A DNA stretch of 64,000 nucleotides from Triglochin maritima (GCA_963682175.1 OY821772.1:59666925-59730924), one strand, 5' to 3'. Positions 33,717 through 45,158 are shown, counted from the first letter of the stretch. The notes: a model not told the origin generated them from the sequence alone. Program-made: numbers and translations.

Positions 33717-34160
33717 GTGAGGTTTGAGGTTGACGATCATGTGTTTCTAAAGATCTCTCCGGTTCGAGGAGTGATGAGATTTGAGAAGAAATGGAAGCTC
33801 ATACCGAGGTATGTTGGACCATTTGAGATCCTCCACCGCGTTGGAGATGTTGCCTACAGGATCGCTTTGCCGCCACAGTTTTCGGGTATTCACAACATCT
33901 TCCATGTATCGATGTTGAGGAAGTATGTGGAAGATCCAACTCATGTGATTCAAATTGAGGTTCCATAGATCATGCAGGATTTGCCTCTTGAGGAGAGGTC
34001 GGTCGAGATTGTGGATCACATGGAGCATTAGCTTAGGAGGCGAACCATCCTGATGGTGAAGTTAAGGTGGCAGCACCACAATATTCGCGAGGCCACCTGG
34101 GAGATCGAGAAGGAAATCTGGAAGAAGTATCCGGAGCTTTTCGGTAAGCCATTGATTTAA
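33717..34160 (+). pseudogene. Tekay relic: integrase C-terminus and chromodomain
   Basis: Starts by repeating 28223-28416 (two mismatches in 194 bp) and then continues to the chromodomain (MVKLRWQHHNIREATWEIEKE) and terminal TAA. In-frame stops at about 33966 and 34030 show that it is dead. The chromodomain resembles that of the element at 40682-45125, which places both in the Tekay (Del) chromovirus lineage. Confidence 0.87.
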
Positions 34161-34194
34161 TTTCGATGACAAAATTTCTGTAATGATGGTGGAT

Positions 34195-34950
34195 TGTAAG
34201 ATTTTAATCCTTGGTTAATGAGTTAATTGTATTTAGGTGTTTAATGGTTGTTTAGTGAGAGAAAGGTGATGTGTAGGTGGAGGCTAGTAATTGGTTGAGG
34301 GAAATGTGAGGGGCTTTTAAGTGCAAACCTCGTTTCTTCTCTTCACTTAACTTATCTCTTCCTTCTCACAGCTCATCTCTCTCCCTGACTCCGGTGTTGG
34401 AGTGATCAACGAAGAAGAAGGAAGAGTTCGGGGAAGATGACGGAGTGCGGTGATTATTGCTTTGAGCCTTTAAGGTATGCCAAGTTCATTATTAATACCT
34501 ACCTGAGGAGTGTGAGGTGGTCGGATTGTTCGCCGGTGGTCGAAGGTCACAACAAGGATCTTAGTGCAGCAAAGTTTGCTGCAGGTCAACAGTCGACCAG
34601 TGTGTGTTTCGGTCGACCGCTTGTAGTGTAATCGCAAGAGCCTTGCTCGTCACCAGTCGAACGATGTCATTGACGGTCGACCGGTTGTGTGATTTGGGCA
34701 AGCTCTATTAGTTCGGTCGAACGGGTCCCATTTCCCGTTCGACCGATTGCACTATAGGTAAGTCGGTTGGGGACATAAACCATCTAAACGGTCGACCGCT
34801 TTGTGATCTTTTTACCGATTGACCTATAGCTAAGTCGGTTGGGGTCTAGACTTTATAAACGGTTGACCGCTTATATGATTTGTTCGACTAATAACTTAAG
34901 TTAACTTAAAACGGCCCGTTCGTACTTTGTTCAATCGGTTGTTCGAATGG
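34195..34950 (+). mobile_element. Tekay relic 3' LTR, truncated
   Basis: Begins TGTAAGATTTTAATCC directly after a GGTGGA PPT. It shares the AAGGTATGCCAAGT phrase (34470-34490) with the LTRs at 45.5 and 51.2 kb. GGTCGACC-type palindromes, exact and decayed, run from about 34590 to 34940. The LTR then ends abruptly, and the distal half with the 'gcatacggggttcc' segment is missing. Confidence 0.82.
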
Positions 34951-35081
34951 TTGTTCATAGAAAAACTTCCAAGGAAGATGAGAAATATAGCATATACTCT
35001 ATAATTTATTATTGATGGCCATATGTTGAATACATGGAGCTCATTTTTCGGTTAGACGTGGAAATAGTATAATAGAGGATG

Positions 35082-35345
35082 CTAAGAACTATATACCCAG
35101 ATACCTTGACTTCTTACATATATATATAAACCATCATCAGTTTTAATATGATCGCAAGCAGGTCCTAGGTAACCTTTTCTTGGTTTCTCATGGTGGTGGC
35201 AACCAACAAGTCCAGGGTAACCAAGCTTCCCTACCACACCATTGCCTTCTACCATTTTTTTCTCATGCAGCAGGAGTTCTCTTGGTGCAACCAGACAGGA
35301 GTTCAATACCGAAATCACTAGAATAATCACAACTGCAAGCTTCAT
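35082..35345 (-). CDS. Small secreted peptide, unknown family
   Basis: 87 codons, intronless as read. Residues 1-18 form a clear signal peptide (MKLAVVIILVISVLNSCL) followed by a short charged region (RELLLHEKKMVEG). The mature part has two cysteines in the context GLVGCHHHEKPRKGYLGPAC, with Gly, His and Pro around them. TATA-like sequence lies on the minus strand near 35388. I do not recognise the family; the layout fits a plant secreted signalling or defence-type peptide. It lies between a truncated gypsy LTR and a copia LTR. The last 20 codons may be read-through of a terminal intron or UTR, since the most peptide-like part ends near the second cysteine. Confidence 0.5.
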   Translation of the reverse strand: MKLAVVIILVISVLNSCLVAPRELLLHEKKMVEGNGVVGKLGYPGLVGCHHHEKPRKGYLGPACDHIKTDDGLYIYVRSQGIWVYSS

Positions 35346-35739
35346 ACTCTCTCCCTTTTGGAACTGTTGAAATTATGAAACAAATATATATATAGTTAAA
35401 CAGGAATGTAATTAAAGGCTGAATGGCAAATAGATAGAAAATGACCATGCAAAAGATTTGGAATAAATATTAATACACACCCAAAGATGCTCGTTTGGTA
35501 CTGAGGTAATGTCATCTGAAGACACCATTCCAATATATACAGATCGAGGAAGTGGACAACATGATTATCCTAGGGAAAATAGGCAAAAACAACACTTTCA
35601 TTTTTGGTGGATATACGTTATGTCAAAGCATGATGAATTTATTGATAAACCTCAACCTATGCTAGCATTATGTAGCACAATAATTGTGGTTTTGCTTAAT
35701 GATGCAAATGCGGAAAACCAACGCCTTCACGATCTGAGA
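35346..35739. other. Spacer upstream of the peptide gene
   Basis: Probably holds the promoter and 5' UTR of the minus-strand peptide gene (TATATATATA at about 35385-35395). Further on is a plus-strand open stretch without recognisable similarity. Confidence 0.4.
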
Positions 35740-36133
35740 CAAGAGGTCTCAGTTTCTCAGATGAAGACGATGGAGGAAGAAGAAAGGGGATCAGGGTTGG
35801 AGAGGTTGCGGCGGAGAGAAAAGGATGAAGAGATTCTTGAATAGATTAGGGTTTGTTTGGTTACATTGTCTTTATACAGACGTTATCGGATCAGCCTATA
35901 TCCGGATCCGTTTATACACAGTGCACGTCTAGGTTACAAGTGAGTGGGCTTGATCATGAGCCAGCCTCAGAATTTTGGACCTAATCATGAGCCAATTTGA
36001 ATGGGCATGTGTTCACTTGCACCAGCACTTATTTGATGGGCACAAGTTTCTTCACACCTGCATTTCATGGGCTGGGTTAGTCAGGTTTTGTCCAGTATCA
36101 TCATTGGCTTTGGATTGGGTGATATTCTCAACA
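35740..36133 (-). repeat. Copia B 3' LTR, inner boundary firm, outer approximate
   Basis: On the minus strand it begins TGTTGAGAATATCACCC directly after a GGGGAGT PPT, and a GTATAAACGG box follows about 220 bp on. The other end is not certain; I place it near 35740. No partner LTR is available because the 5' end of the element is missing. Confidence 0.6.
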
Positions 36134-36149
36134 CTCCCCGTCAAGCATA

Positions 36150-38971
36150 GCCTGGGATGAAGGCTGAGCTTGGTAGAAGCCTTGCGAAATTCATCTTTTC
36201 CAAGAGCTTTGGTAAACATATCGGCGAGCTGCCCACCGGAGGGAATAAATCTTGTGGTGAGCAATCCGAGAGCTACTTTTTCCCGAACGAAATGGTAGTC
36301 AAGCTCGACGTGCTTTGTTCTAGCATGAAACACAAGATTAATAGATAGATGTAGTGCACTAATGTTATCACAAAATAAAGTTGGAGGTTGGGTTAAGAAG
36401 ACTCCCATATCGCGAAGGATGAATGTGATCCATGTAAGTTCTACCGTGGTAACAGCCATGGCTCTGTATTCAGCTTCAGCGCTGGAGCGAGCAACGGTCG
36501 GTTGTTTCTTGGATTTCCAGGAGACACAATTTGAACCAAGGAAGACACAAAATCCAATAGTGGATCGCCGAGTTATTTCACAACCCGCCCAATCACTATA
36601 AGAGTAAGCACAGAGATCAAGGGTAGAAGATTTATGAATCTGCATCCCATAACTAAGTGTGCCATTAATAAATCGCAAAATGCGTTTGGCAAGTTTAAAA
36701 TGGAAATTGGAAGGGGAATGCATGTGCTGACATAAATAGTTTACTGAGAAGGAGAGATCCGGTCTAGTGAGGCATAAGTATTGTAAAGAATCAACAATTT
36801 TCCTAAGTAGAGTGCAGTTATGAAAACAGGAGGTATCTTTATCTGTTTCAAGCTTAGTGGGCATGGGAGTTGCAATGTGTTTAGAATGAAGCATGTTGTG
36901 TTTTTGTAAGACAGTAGAGGCATAATGTTGTTGAGATAAAAATGGACCTTCAGGAGTTCGTGTAACTTCCACACCAAGGAAATGATGCAGATACCCTAAA
37001 TCTTTCATACGAAATTCAACAGTTAAGTCAAAAATGAGCTGATGCATGGCTAAAGTGTTGCCCCTGTGATAATGATGTCATCTACGTAGAGCAATAAGAA
37101 AAGAGGACCAGAATCATGAGAGATAAAAAGAGAGCTATTAGACATACTGCTGAAGAAACCTTTTGTAAAAGGAAGGATGCAAACCTATCAAACCAAGCTC
37201 TGGGTGATTGTTTAAGACCATATAATGCTCGTTTTAACTTACAAAGGTGCCTAGGATGATTTGAGTTAACAAAACCTGGGGCTTGACTCATAAAAACTTC
37301 TTCTTGAATGAAGCCATGAAGAAATGCATTCTTTACATCTAATTGTCTTATTTCCCAATTATGCATTGTGGCTATACTAAGAACAATGCGAATAGTGGCA
37401 AATTTAATAACTGGAGAAAAAGTTTCTGTAAAATCGATACCCTCTACCTGTTTGTAGCCTTTAGCTACCAACCTTGCATTAAGCTTGTCCAGAGTGCCAT
37501 CTGATTTTAGTTTCACCCTGAATACCCATTTGCATCCAATAGCATGAGTTCCTTTCTTTATAGGAACTAAATCCCAGGTTTCATTTTGATGTAACGCCTC
37601 CATTTCATCCACCATAGCTTTATGCCAACCAGGATGTTGAAGTGCTTCTTCAACAGATTGAGGCTCCTGGGGCAAAGTGATGGTGTTATGAAAGAGTGCA
37701 TATTTAGGATTTGGTTTAACAATACCTGACTTGGATCTTGTTAGCATGTGATGATGGGGTGTATGTTGGATGGATGAGACAGGGAATAGGGCAGCAGGAG
37801 GTGCACCATGAGCTACTGGAGGTTCCATATTTAGTTCCTCAGACTCTAATGGAGAAGTTCCATAAGGGTTATCATCCTGATGAGTTTCAACCCCTTGAGG
37901 TGAGGTTTCCAGTGAGATATTTGAGATAGACTCCTCAGATTGCTCATCACTGGAAGCCGTCTCATCCTGAATGTCACCTGGGTGATGCTCAAAAGTAGTG
38001 TGCTCTTGAGAGCTGTGTGGCTGAAGTGGACAATTTTCTGGGCAATGATCACTAGCAACAGAGGGTAGAGATGTGGGTGCTGAGATAACATCCAGCTCCA
38101 TAGTAGAGGAGGGTTGAATAGGCTCAACACCATTTATTTTGGTGGAATTTTCAGATTTTTCACAAAGCCAGTCATTGAAGGTGCTTAAAGAGCAGTCATC
38201 TTTAGTGGGAAGAAAAATACTTGGAGGGTTTTTATAAGGCATGCAAATTTCATCAAAGATAACATGTCTACTCATATAGATTTTGTTTTTAGTGGGGTTT
38301 AAACATATGTAACTTGTATGTCAGATACTATATCCTAGAAAAACACATGGAGCAGATCTTTCAGAAAGTTTGTCATGAGCATAATTACTTAAACAAGGAA
38401 AGCAACGACAACCAAAAACTCTAAAGCAGTCATAATCAGGTAATTTCCCAAAGAGTGTCTCATATGGGATTTTCCCTTCAGAATCAGGAATTCTATTTAA
38501 TAGAAAAGTAGCTGTGTTGAAGGCTTCCACCCAATAGCACTTGGGGACACCACTGTTTATCAATAATGTGCGTCCCATATCAACAATAAGTCTGTGTCTA
38601 CGCTCAGCAATTCCATTTTGTTCTGGAGTGTGAAGGCATGACATTTGAAGTATAATACCATTAAAATTTAAATGATCTTGAAACTTTTTAGAAGAGAATT
38701 CACCACCTCCATCACATTGAAAAACCTTAATTTTTCCATTGAATTGCCTTTCAACATATTTTTCAAAAATGTGAAAGCACTGGAAAAAATCAGATTTCAA
38801 CTTTAATGAGAAAATCCATGTAAATCTACTGAAATCATCAACAAAGCAGGCATAATATTTGAAATGGTTTCTACTCAATATGAGGGCTGGACCCCACAAA
38901 TCACTATGTATCTTATGGAAAGGTTCAGTAGTTTTATTTACAGACCTTGAAAAAGGGAGTTTGATAGCACA
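36150..38971 (-). pseudogene. Copia B pol (integrase, RT, RNase H), 5' truncated
   Basis: Read on the minus strand from 38971, the integrase core comes first (HSDLWGP, CDGGGEFSS, PEQNGIAERR). A single stop near 38325 follows, then a linker and reverse transcriptase (NETWDLVPIKKG, FSPVIKFATIR, LDVKNAFLHG, then LLYVDDIII near 37085 in another frame). RNase H ends the frame (SDWAGCEITRRSTIGFC, SSAEAEYRA, DNISALHLS, ARTKHVELDYHFVRE). At least one stop and one frameshift (about 37150) inactivate it. Gag, protease and the 5' LTR are absent: the sequence changes at 38971/38972 directly into a gypsy LTR on the opposite strand. RT-RNase H would copy element RNA in the particle. Confidence 0.88.
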
Positions 38972-40552
38972 CTCCCAAGAGGTGTGGGAGTGTAGGGGGC
39001 GGCGTTGGTGCCGTTTTCCCCGGTGTAACCCACTGAACCAAGGTTGAAGACGACTGGTTCGGTCGACCGTTGTGTGTCTCGGTCGACCGAACATCGTCTA
39101 AATGATGCCTGTTCAGTGGCGATATTGTAGTGTTTCGGTTGACCGTGTGAGGTTCGGTCGACCGATATTTTATAAAAATAATTTGCTGCCCGAAAACGGT
39201 CGAATGACGTCTGTGTGACGGTCGACCGTTTATGCCAAATTTTAGCGGGAATATTTTATAAGGGTTATATTAGTCCGGTCGACCGGTGGTTGTTCGGTCG
39301 ACCGATTCCAGTAGATAGGGTAGACAGACCTTCGGCCGACCGAGTGTGTGTCTCGGTCGACCGAACTGCGCAAAGTCGGTCAAGAGCGTTGACCATCTAA
39401 ACGGTCGACCGCTCTGGATCCGGTCGACCGACCGCGTGCAATTTTCCAGTAGTGAAGTGCCTGTTGATCCGGTTGACCGAAAGAGTTTCGGTCGACCGAA
39501 TGCAGTGGGCAGGATTCATGCAGTTTTCCTTATCGGTTGAACGGACCCTGGTTCGACCGACAGGATATATATGTATATAAAACGTATAGCGTAGACCTTC
39601 CAAACGGTCGACCGCTAGATTTGACCTTGTTCGACTGGTGGGTCGAATTATCTTTCCTTGGTGGATTTATCCACATACGTGACGTCGAGCAGAGGCGACT
39701 ACCGGCTGCCAAGCCCACGGTCGATCACCGGACCTTGGAGCTACGGATTTCACCTACGACGAGAGCGTATTTCTGTTGGACCCCTCGTGGATGCCTGTGC
39801 GGCAGATAGGGATGCCTTCCATGCCTGTGTGGGTGGTAGATGCCTCCTTCCCTGGTGGGGAAGGGGTTGCACTTTCCGTGTGTCGGAGAGCGAGGTCACT
39901 TGTGCCTGTGCGGCCGAGAGACGCCTTCTTCCCTGGTGGGGGAAGGGGATGCACTTTCCCTGTGGAGGAGAGCGGAGACCCCCTTGTGTGGGCCTGGATT
40001 GGCAGGGGGGATGCCTTCCATGCCCCTGTGTGCGGCTGGGAGATGAGAGCGGAGACCCCCCTCGTGTGGGCCTGGATTGGCAGGGTGGGGGATGTTTTCC
40101 ATGCCCCTGTGTGCGGCTGGGAGATGGATCGTGGCGGTTGGGGCATTCATTGGGCCCGAGACGGATTGCATTGCATGAGCATTCTTGGCTTTTTCATCTG
40201 TATTTCTGTATATGAATGAGATGTTGGCATACGGGGTTCCTTTCGGGAACTCAGGCAGATTTTATGTTTCATTTTCAGGGAGCAGTCGGTCTTAGGTTGG
40301 TGGTGACCGAGGGGAGTGCCTCCGGGATCGGGTCCTGTCTCTTTATCTTTTTGTAGAGGTAGTGATTACTGTAGTTATGTATTAGACTAGTAATCGCTCT
40401 TTTGACACTCTGTATTATGACTTCCACGTGGAGATATTTTATATATATATTCTGTTGACTTTTCCAGTAACGTGCCCCGGTTGACCGTTGACGGTCGTAT
40501 GTTTATGTCTTTATTATTGTTTAAATTTTCCGCTGTTTTCGAGTACGTTACA
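38972..40552 (+). repeat. Gypsy 5' LTR, 5'-truncated
   Basis: Matches 45527-47108. About 11 exact GGTCGACC words lie in 39060-39620. An ~82-bp tandem repeat (two copies, about 39970-40132) follows. The LTR ends TACGTTACA, three bases before the PBS. The TATA-containing first ~369 bp are gone. Confidence 0.92.
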
Positions 40553-40555
40553 ACT

Positions 40556-40568
40556 TGGTATCAGAGCC
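40556..40568 (+). other. Gypsy primer binding site (tRNA-iMet)
   Basis: TGGTATCAGAGCC, complementary to the 3' end of initiator tRNA-Met, three bases after the LTR. Confidence 0.93.
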
Positions 40569-40681
40569 TTGATCTCGGCGTATTTTCCAAAGAAACCACC
40601 ATCGAGTTAGGATTAGAGTCTAGAGGTCCATTGCATGCATTCATGATCATTCTGATGTGAGTCTTTTTGTTCTGTAGAGTG

Positions 40682-43600
40682 ATGCCTCCGAGACGGGTTG
40701 TGCCTGTGGTTGAGACTCGCAGTTCGAGCGAGACCGAGAGAGAGGCGGCCCGGGAGGCAGAGCGCAGAGTCTTGTTCGACACCGTGGAGCGGTTGAGCGG
40801 GATGTTGGAGCGTCAGGCAGCGCAGAGTGCGCAGGCGGGGGCCGGTGCGATGCACGACCGGTTCATGAGGCAGCACCCTCCGACTTTTGCTGGGCAGATG
40901 GATGCAGAGGCAGCTGAGGAGTGGATCCTCACTATGCAGACGATCTTCAGGGCTATCGACTGTACTCCGGAGAAGAAGGTGGACCTGGCCACCTATGTAC
41001 TGAGAGGAGCTGCAGCGAACTGGTGGAGGTCGACTTCAGCAGTTGTGTTCACCGGTCGAGAGGATGTGTCATGGGAGGAGTTCGTTGAGGAGTTCAACGA
41101 GCAATACTTTCCGGAGCATGTGCGAGACGGGAAGCGGGTGGAGTTCCTGGCCCTGGAGCAGGGGAGCATGACACTGGAGGAGTACATTGGGAAGTTTAAC
41201 GCTCTTGAGCGTTACTGTCCGGAGATTTTCGTCACTCAGGCGCAGAGGTCGATGAAGTTTGTCGGGGGACTCCGGAAGCATCTGAGGACCCGAGTGTTAT
41301 CGAGCATGTCGCGCACCTTGGCGGATGCAGTGAGGAGTGCCACTATCATGGAGAGGGACTACCGGGAGAATTATCAGGATGATAGGAGGTCGGTAGGGAG
41401 ATCTTCAGGGAGGCCAGGAGGGCAGAGTTCGGGGAATTCGGGCAAGAGGCCCCGGATCGAGGCAGCAGGGGTGCCGCAGCCAGAGGCGTGCAGGAGCTGT
41501 GGCAGGGTGCACACTGGGCGCTGCTTGGGGTCGATTACTTGTCATGGTTGTGGTCAGCAGGGCCACTTCGTCAGGAACTGCCCTAGCAAGGGCGCTGGAC
41601 CAAGCAGACCTCCGGGACTTCCGAGTGTCAGTGGCGGCGGAGCTAGGAGACCTGCAGCACCGCAGCAGGGTCAGCGCACTGGACGAGTCTTCACTATCCA
41701 GGCAGAGGAGGCGAGGGACGCCAGCACCGTCGTGGAAGGTACACTTCTTGTGGCAGGTTTTGAGGCTAGAGTGCTTTTTGATTGTGGCGCGACACACTCG
41801 TTCATCTCGGAGCGATTTGCGGGAATGTTGGGATGTACCCTTGCGATGTTGACTGCCACTTTGGAGGTCAGCACACCCCTGGGTCTGGTGGGCACTGTGG
41901 GGAGCTTCATCCCCGGCACCACGGTTGTTTCGGGAGACCAAGATTTTCCGGCAGATCTGGTCTTGCTACCGATGGAGGACTTCGACGTTATTCTTGGGAT
42001 GGACTGGCTGTCCCGGCATGACGTGCGTGTCCTTTGCCGTGAGAGGAAGGTTTTGATTCTGAGGATGGGGTTGCCTGATATCATGATTAGAGGAGTCAGG
42101 AACAGAGGAGGCCGCATTGTGGTGTCAGCTTTGAGGGCTCAGAAGTTGATGCAGCGGGGTTGCAGAGCGTTTCTGGCGACGCTGGTTGTTCCAGAGGCTG
42201 AGTCACTGAGGCTGGACGAGATAGATGTGGTACGGGAGTTTACAGAGGTGTTTCCAGATGATATTCCAGGATTGCCACCTCCGCGAGAGATGGAGTTTTG
42301 CATTGAGCTGGCAGCAGACACCTCACCGCAGTCGAAGGCCCCGTACAGGATGGCGCCCGCGGAGTTGGCAGAGTTGAAGAAGCGGCTACAGGAGCTGATG
42401 GAGGCTGGATTCATCAGACCGAGTGTCTCACCTTGGGGCGCGTCAGTGCTATTTGTGAAGAAGAAGGACGGGTCTTTGCGGATGTGCATTGACTATAGGA
42501 TGTTGAACAAGGTCACCATCAAGAATAGGTATCCCCTACCTAGGATTGAGGACCTGTTCGATCAGTTGCAGTCAGCGGAGGTCTTCTCTAAGATAGACCT
42601 ACGTTCAGGATACCATCAGCTGAGGATCCGAGAGGAGGATGTCCAGAAGACAACATTCAGGACCAGATATGGGCACTATGAGTTTTTGGTGATGCCTTTT
42701 GGGTTGACGAACGCTCCGGTAGCTTTCATGGATCTGATGAACCGGACGTTCAGGCAGTACTTGGATAGTTGTGTCGTTGTCTTTGTGGATGATATCCTGA
42801 TTTACTCACCCGATGTGGAACAGCACAGAGAGCACCTGCAGATTGTACTTAGCATTTTGAGAGACCAGAGGTTGTATGCTAAGTTTTCGAAGTGCGAATT
42901 CTGGTTTGACAGAGTCGCATTTCTGGGTCACATTGTTTCTGCAGAGGGTATTTCGGTGGATCCGGCGAAGGTAGAGGCAGTGACTGAGTGGAGAGCCCCT
43001 ATGAGCGTGACGGAGATCAGAAGCTTTGTTGGGTTGGCGGGTTATTACCGTCGCTTCATCAAAGACTTCTCGAGGTTAGCTGCACCTCTGACTGCCCTGA
43101 CGCAGAAGGGAGTCACTTTTGTTTGGTCCCAAAAGTGCGAGGACAGCTTTCAGGAGCTGAAGAGACGACTGACGACAGCTCCAGTTTTGACTATGCCGAG
43201 CGGCACAGGAGGTTTTGTGGTCTACAGTGATGCGTCTGGCATTGGCTTGGGTTGCGTGTTGATGCAGCACGGGAGGGTGATTGCATACACTTCGAGGCAG
43301 CTGAAGACGCATGAGAGGAATTACCCGACGCATGACTTGGAGTTGGCAGCCGTTGTGCACGCACTGAAGACATGGAGACACTACCTGTATGGAGAGCAGT
43401 TCGAGGTATTCACCGACCACCAGAGTCTGAAGTACCTCTTCTCCCAGAAGGAGTTGAATACGAGACAGCGCCGTTGGTTGGAGTTTATTAAGGACTACGA
43501 TTTCACCATCTCCTACCACCCGGGGAAGGCGAATTCAGTTGCAGACGCCTTGAGTAGGAGAGTGGAGCTATCAGTTGCTGGCATGTGCCTTCAGGAGTGG

Positions 43601-43834
43601 AGACTTCTTGAGTCATTGACAGAGTGGAGGCCGTTCACTGGGGACTCTAAGGGAGCGGTGTTAGCTGGGTTGCGGGTAGAGCCACAGACCGTTTCACAAG
43701 TAGTACAGGCGCAGCATGAGGATGATGAGTTGGCCAGTTTTGCTGGAGTTGACTGCCAGAGAGGGGTCAGACTTCAGTGTTGGGGTCGATGGAGGTCTGA
43801 GATTCAGAGGGCGGATCTGGGTGCTGAGGGTTGA
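40682..43834 (+). pseudogene. Gypsy gag-protease-RT-RNase H
   Basis: About 1050 codons from the ATG at 40682 (MPPRRVV). Gag spans roughly residues 60-200 and a CCHC knuckle lies at about 285 ([14 protein letters not shown]). The retropepsin at about 365 reads FDCGATHSF, with Cys where Ser/Thr is usual after the active-site Asp. RT spans about 580-760 with [19 protein letters not shown] and FVDDILIYS. RNase H spans about 845-960 with [19 protein letters not shown] and TDHQSLKYL. Near 43735-43745 the frame shifts by one base; downstream the integrase continues in the frame of 43716-45125. The proteins would assemble particles and copy RNA to DNA. The frameshift and unusual protease residue suggest an inactive but recent copy. 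Confidence 0.9.
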
Positions 43835-45125
43835 TGGGATGAGAGATGACATCATGGAGGAGGCACACAGAGCGAAGTACACCATCCATCCAGGGAGCAC
43901 GAAGATGTATAAGGACCTGCAGCGGAACTTCTGGTGGAGAGGCATGAAGAAGGACATTGCAGAGTTCGTGAGTCGGTGTTTGGTCTGTCAGCAGGTGAAG
44001 ATCGAGCACCAGAGGCCAGCTGGGCCTATGCAGAGTATCGAGCTTCCAGAGTGGAAGTGGGAGCACGTGACGATGGACTTCGTTACGGGGCTACCGAAGA
44101 CGAGGTGGTTCCATGACGCGATTTGGGTGATGGTCGATAGACTGACCAAGTCGGCGCACTTTCTGGCCATCAGGACCACCTTGCCTTTGGAGAGTCTGGC
44201 GAAGCTGTATGTAGAGGAGATCGTCAGATTGCACGGTGTACCGGTGAGCATCATCTCTGACAGAGATCCGAGGTTCACATCCAGATTTTGGGGGAGTCTG
44301 CAGCATGCACTGGGGACACGTCTGAGGTTCAGTACAGCTTTTCACCCGCAGACAGACGGTCAGTCAGAGAGGACTATCCAGACTTTGGAGGATATGCTGA
44401 GGGCTTGCACGCTGGACTGGGCTGGACACTGGGATGAGCATCTACCTCTGATCGAGTTCGCCTACAACAACAACTACCATGCTAGTATTGGGATGGCACC
44501 GTATGAGGCGTTGTACGGGAGGTCGTGCAGATCGCCGGTATGCTGGAGTGACGTAGGCGAGAGGCAGTTAGTGGGTCCAGAGCTTGTGCAGATGTACGCA
44601 GAGAAGGTTGACCTGATCAGGAGGAGGTTGGCTACAGCACAGAGCAGACAGAAGAGTTATGCTGACCGACGCAGACGGACTTTGAGCTTCGAGGTTGGAG
44701 ATCACGTCTTCCTGAAGATTTCACCAGCTCGGGGAGTGATGAGGTTCGGGAAGAAGGGGAAGCTCAGTCCGAGGTATGTCGGACCTTTTGAGATCTTGGA
44801 CCGTGTCGGGGAGGTCGCCTACAGAGTTGCTTTGCCACCACAGTTCTCTGGCTTTCACAACGTCTTCCATGTTTCTATGTTGAGGAAGTACGTTGCAGAC
44901 CCGACACATGTGATAGAGATTGCAGTGCCTGAGATCCGGCAGGACTGGTCACTTGAGGAGAGGCCAGTTGAGATCATCGATCGGATGGACCATCAGCTCA
45001 GGAGGAGGACCATTCCGATGGTTAAGGTCAGATGGCAGCATCACAGTGAGCGCGAGGCCACCTGGGAGATCGAGGAGGAAGTTCGGAAGCAATATCCAGA
45101 GCTTTTCGGTGAGTTACCTTTCTGA
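43716..45125 (+). pseudogene. Gypsy integrase with chromodomain
   Basis: An open frame of about 460 codons overlapping the end of the gag-pol frame by ~118 bp in a different phase, so the true polyprotein is broken by one indel. An HHCC zinc-binding region comes first (HRAKYTIHPGSTKMY, CLVCQQVK). The catalytic core follows with MDFVTGLP, ISDRDPRFTS and [19 protein letters not shown] (D-D-E). A GPY/F-type C-terminus (RYVGPFEILDRVGEVAYR) leads into a chromodomain (MVKVRWQHHSEREATWEIEEE). Integrase inserts cDNA in the nucleus, and chromodomains of this lineage can steer insertion to heterochromatin. Stop at 45123-45125. Confidence 0.92.
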
Positions 45126-45158
45126 TTTCGGGGCGAAATCCTTTTAAGGAGGGTGGAT

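Noticed and set aside
35509..35844. 111-codon plus-strand ORF
   Set aside because: It overlaps the probable copia B LTR on the opposite strand; its Glu/Arg-rich end has no family resemblance and no promoter is seen.
39658..40215. 185-codon Trp/Gly-rich ORF in the gypsy LTR (and its copy near 46.3 kb)
   Set aside because: Several frames and both strands are open at once because of GC-rich tandem repeats; there is no recognisable domain.
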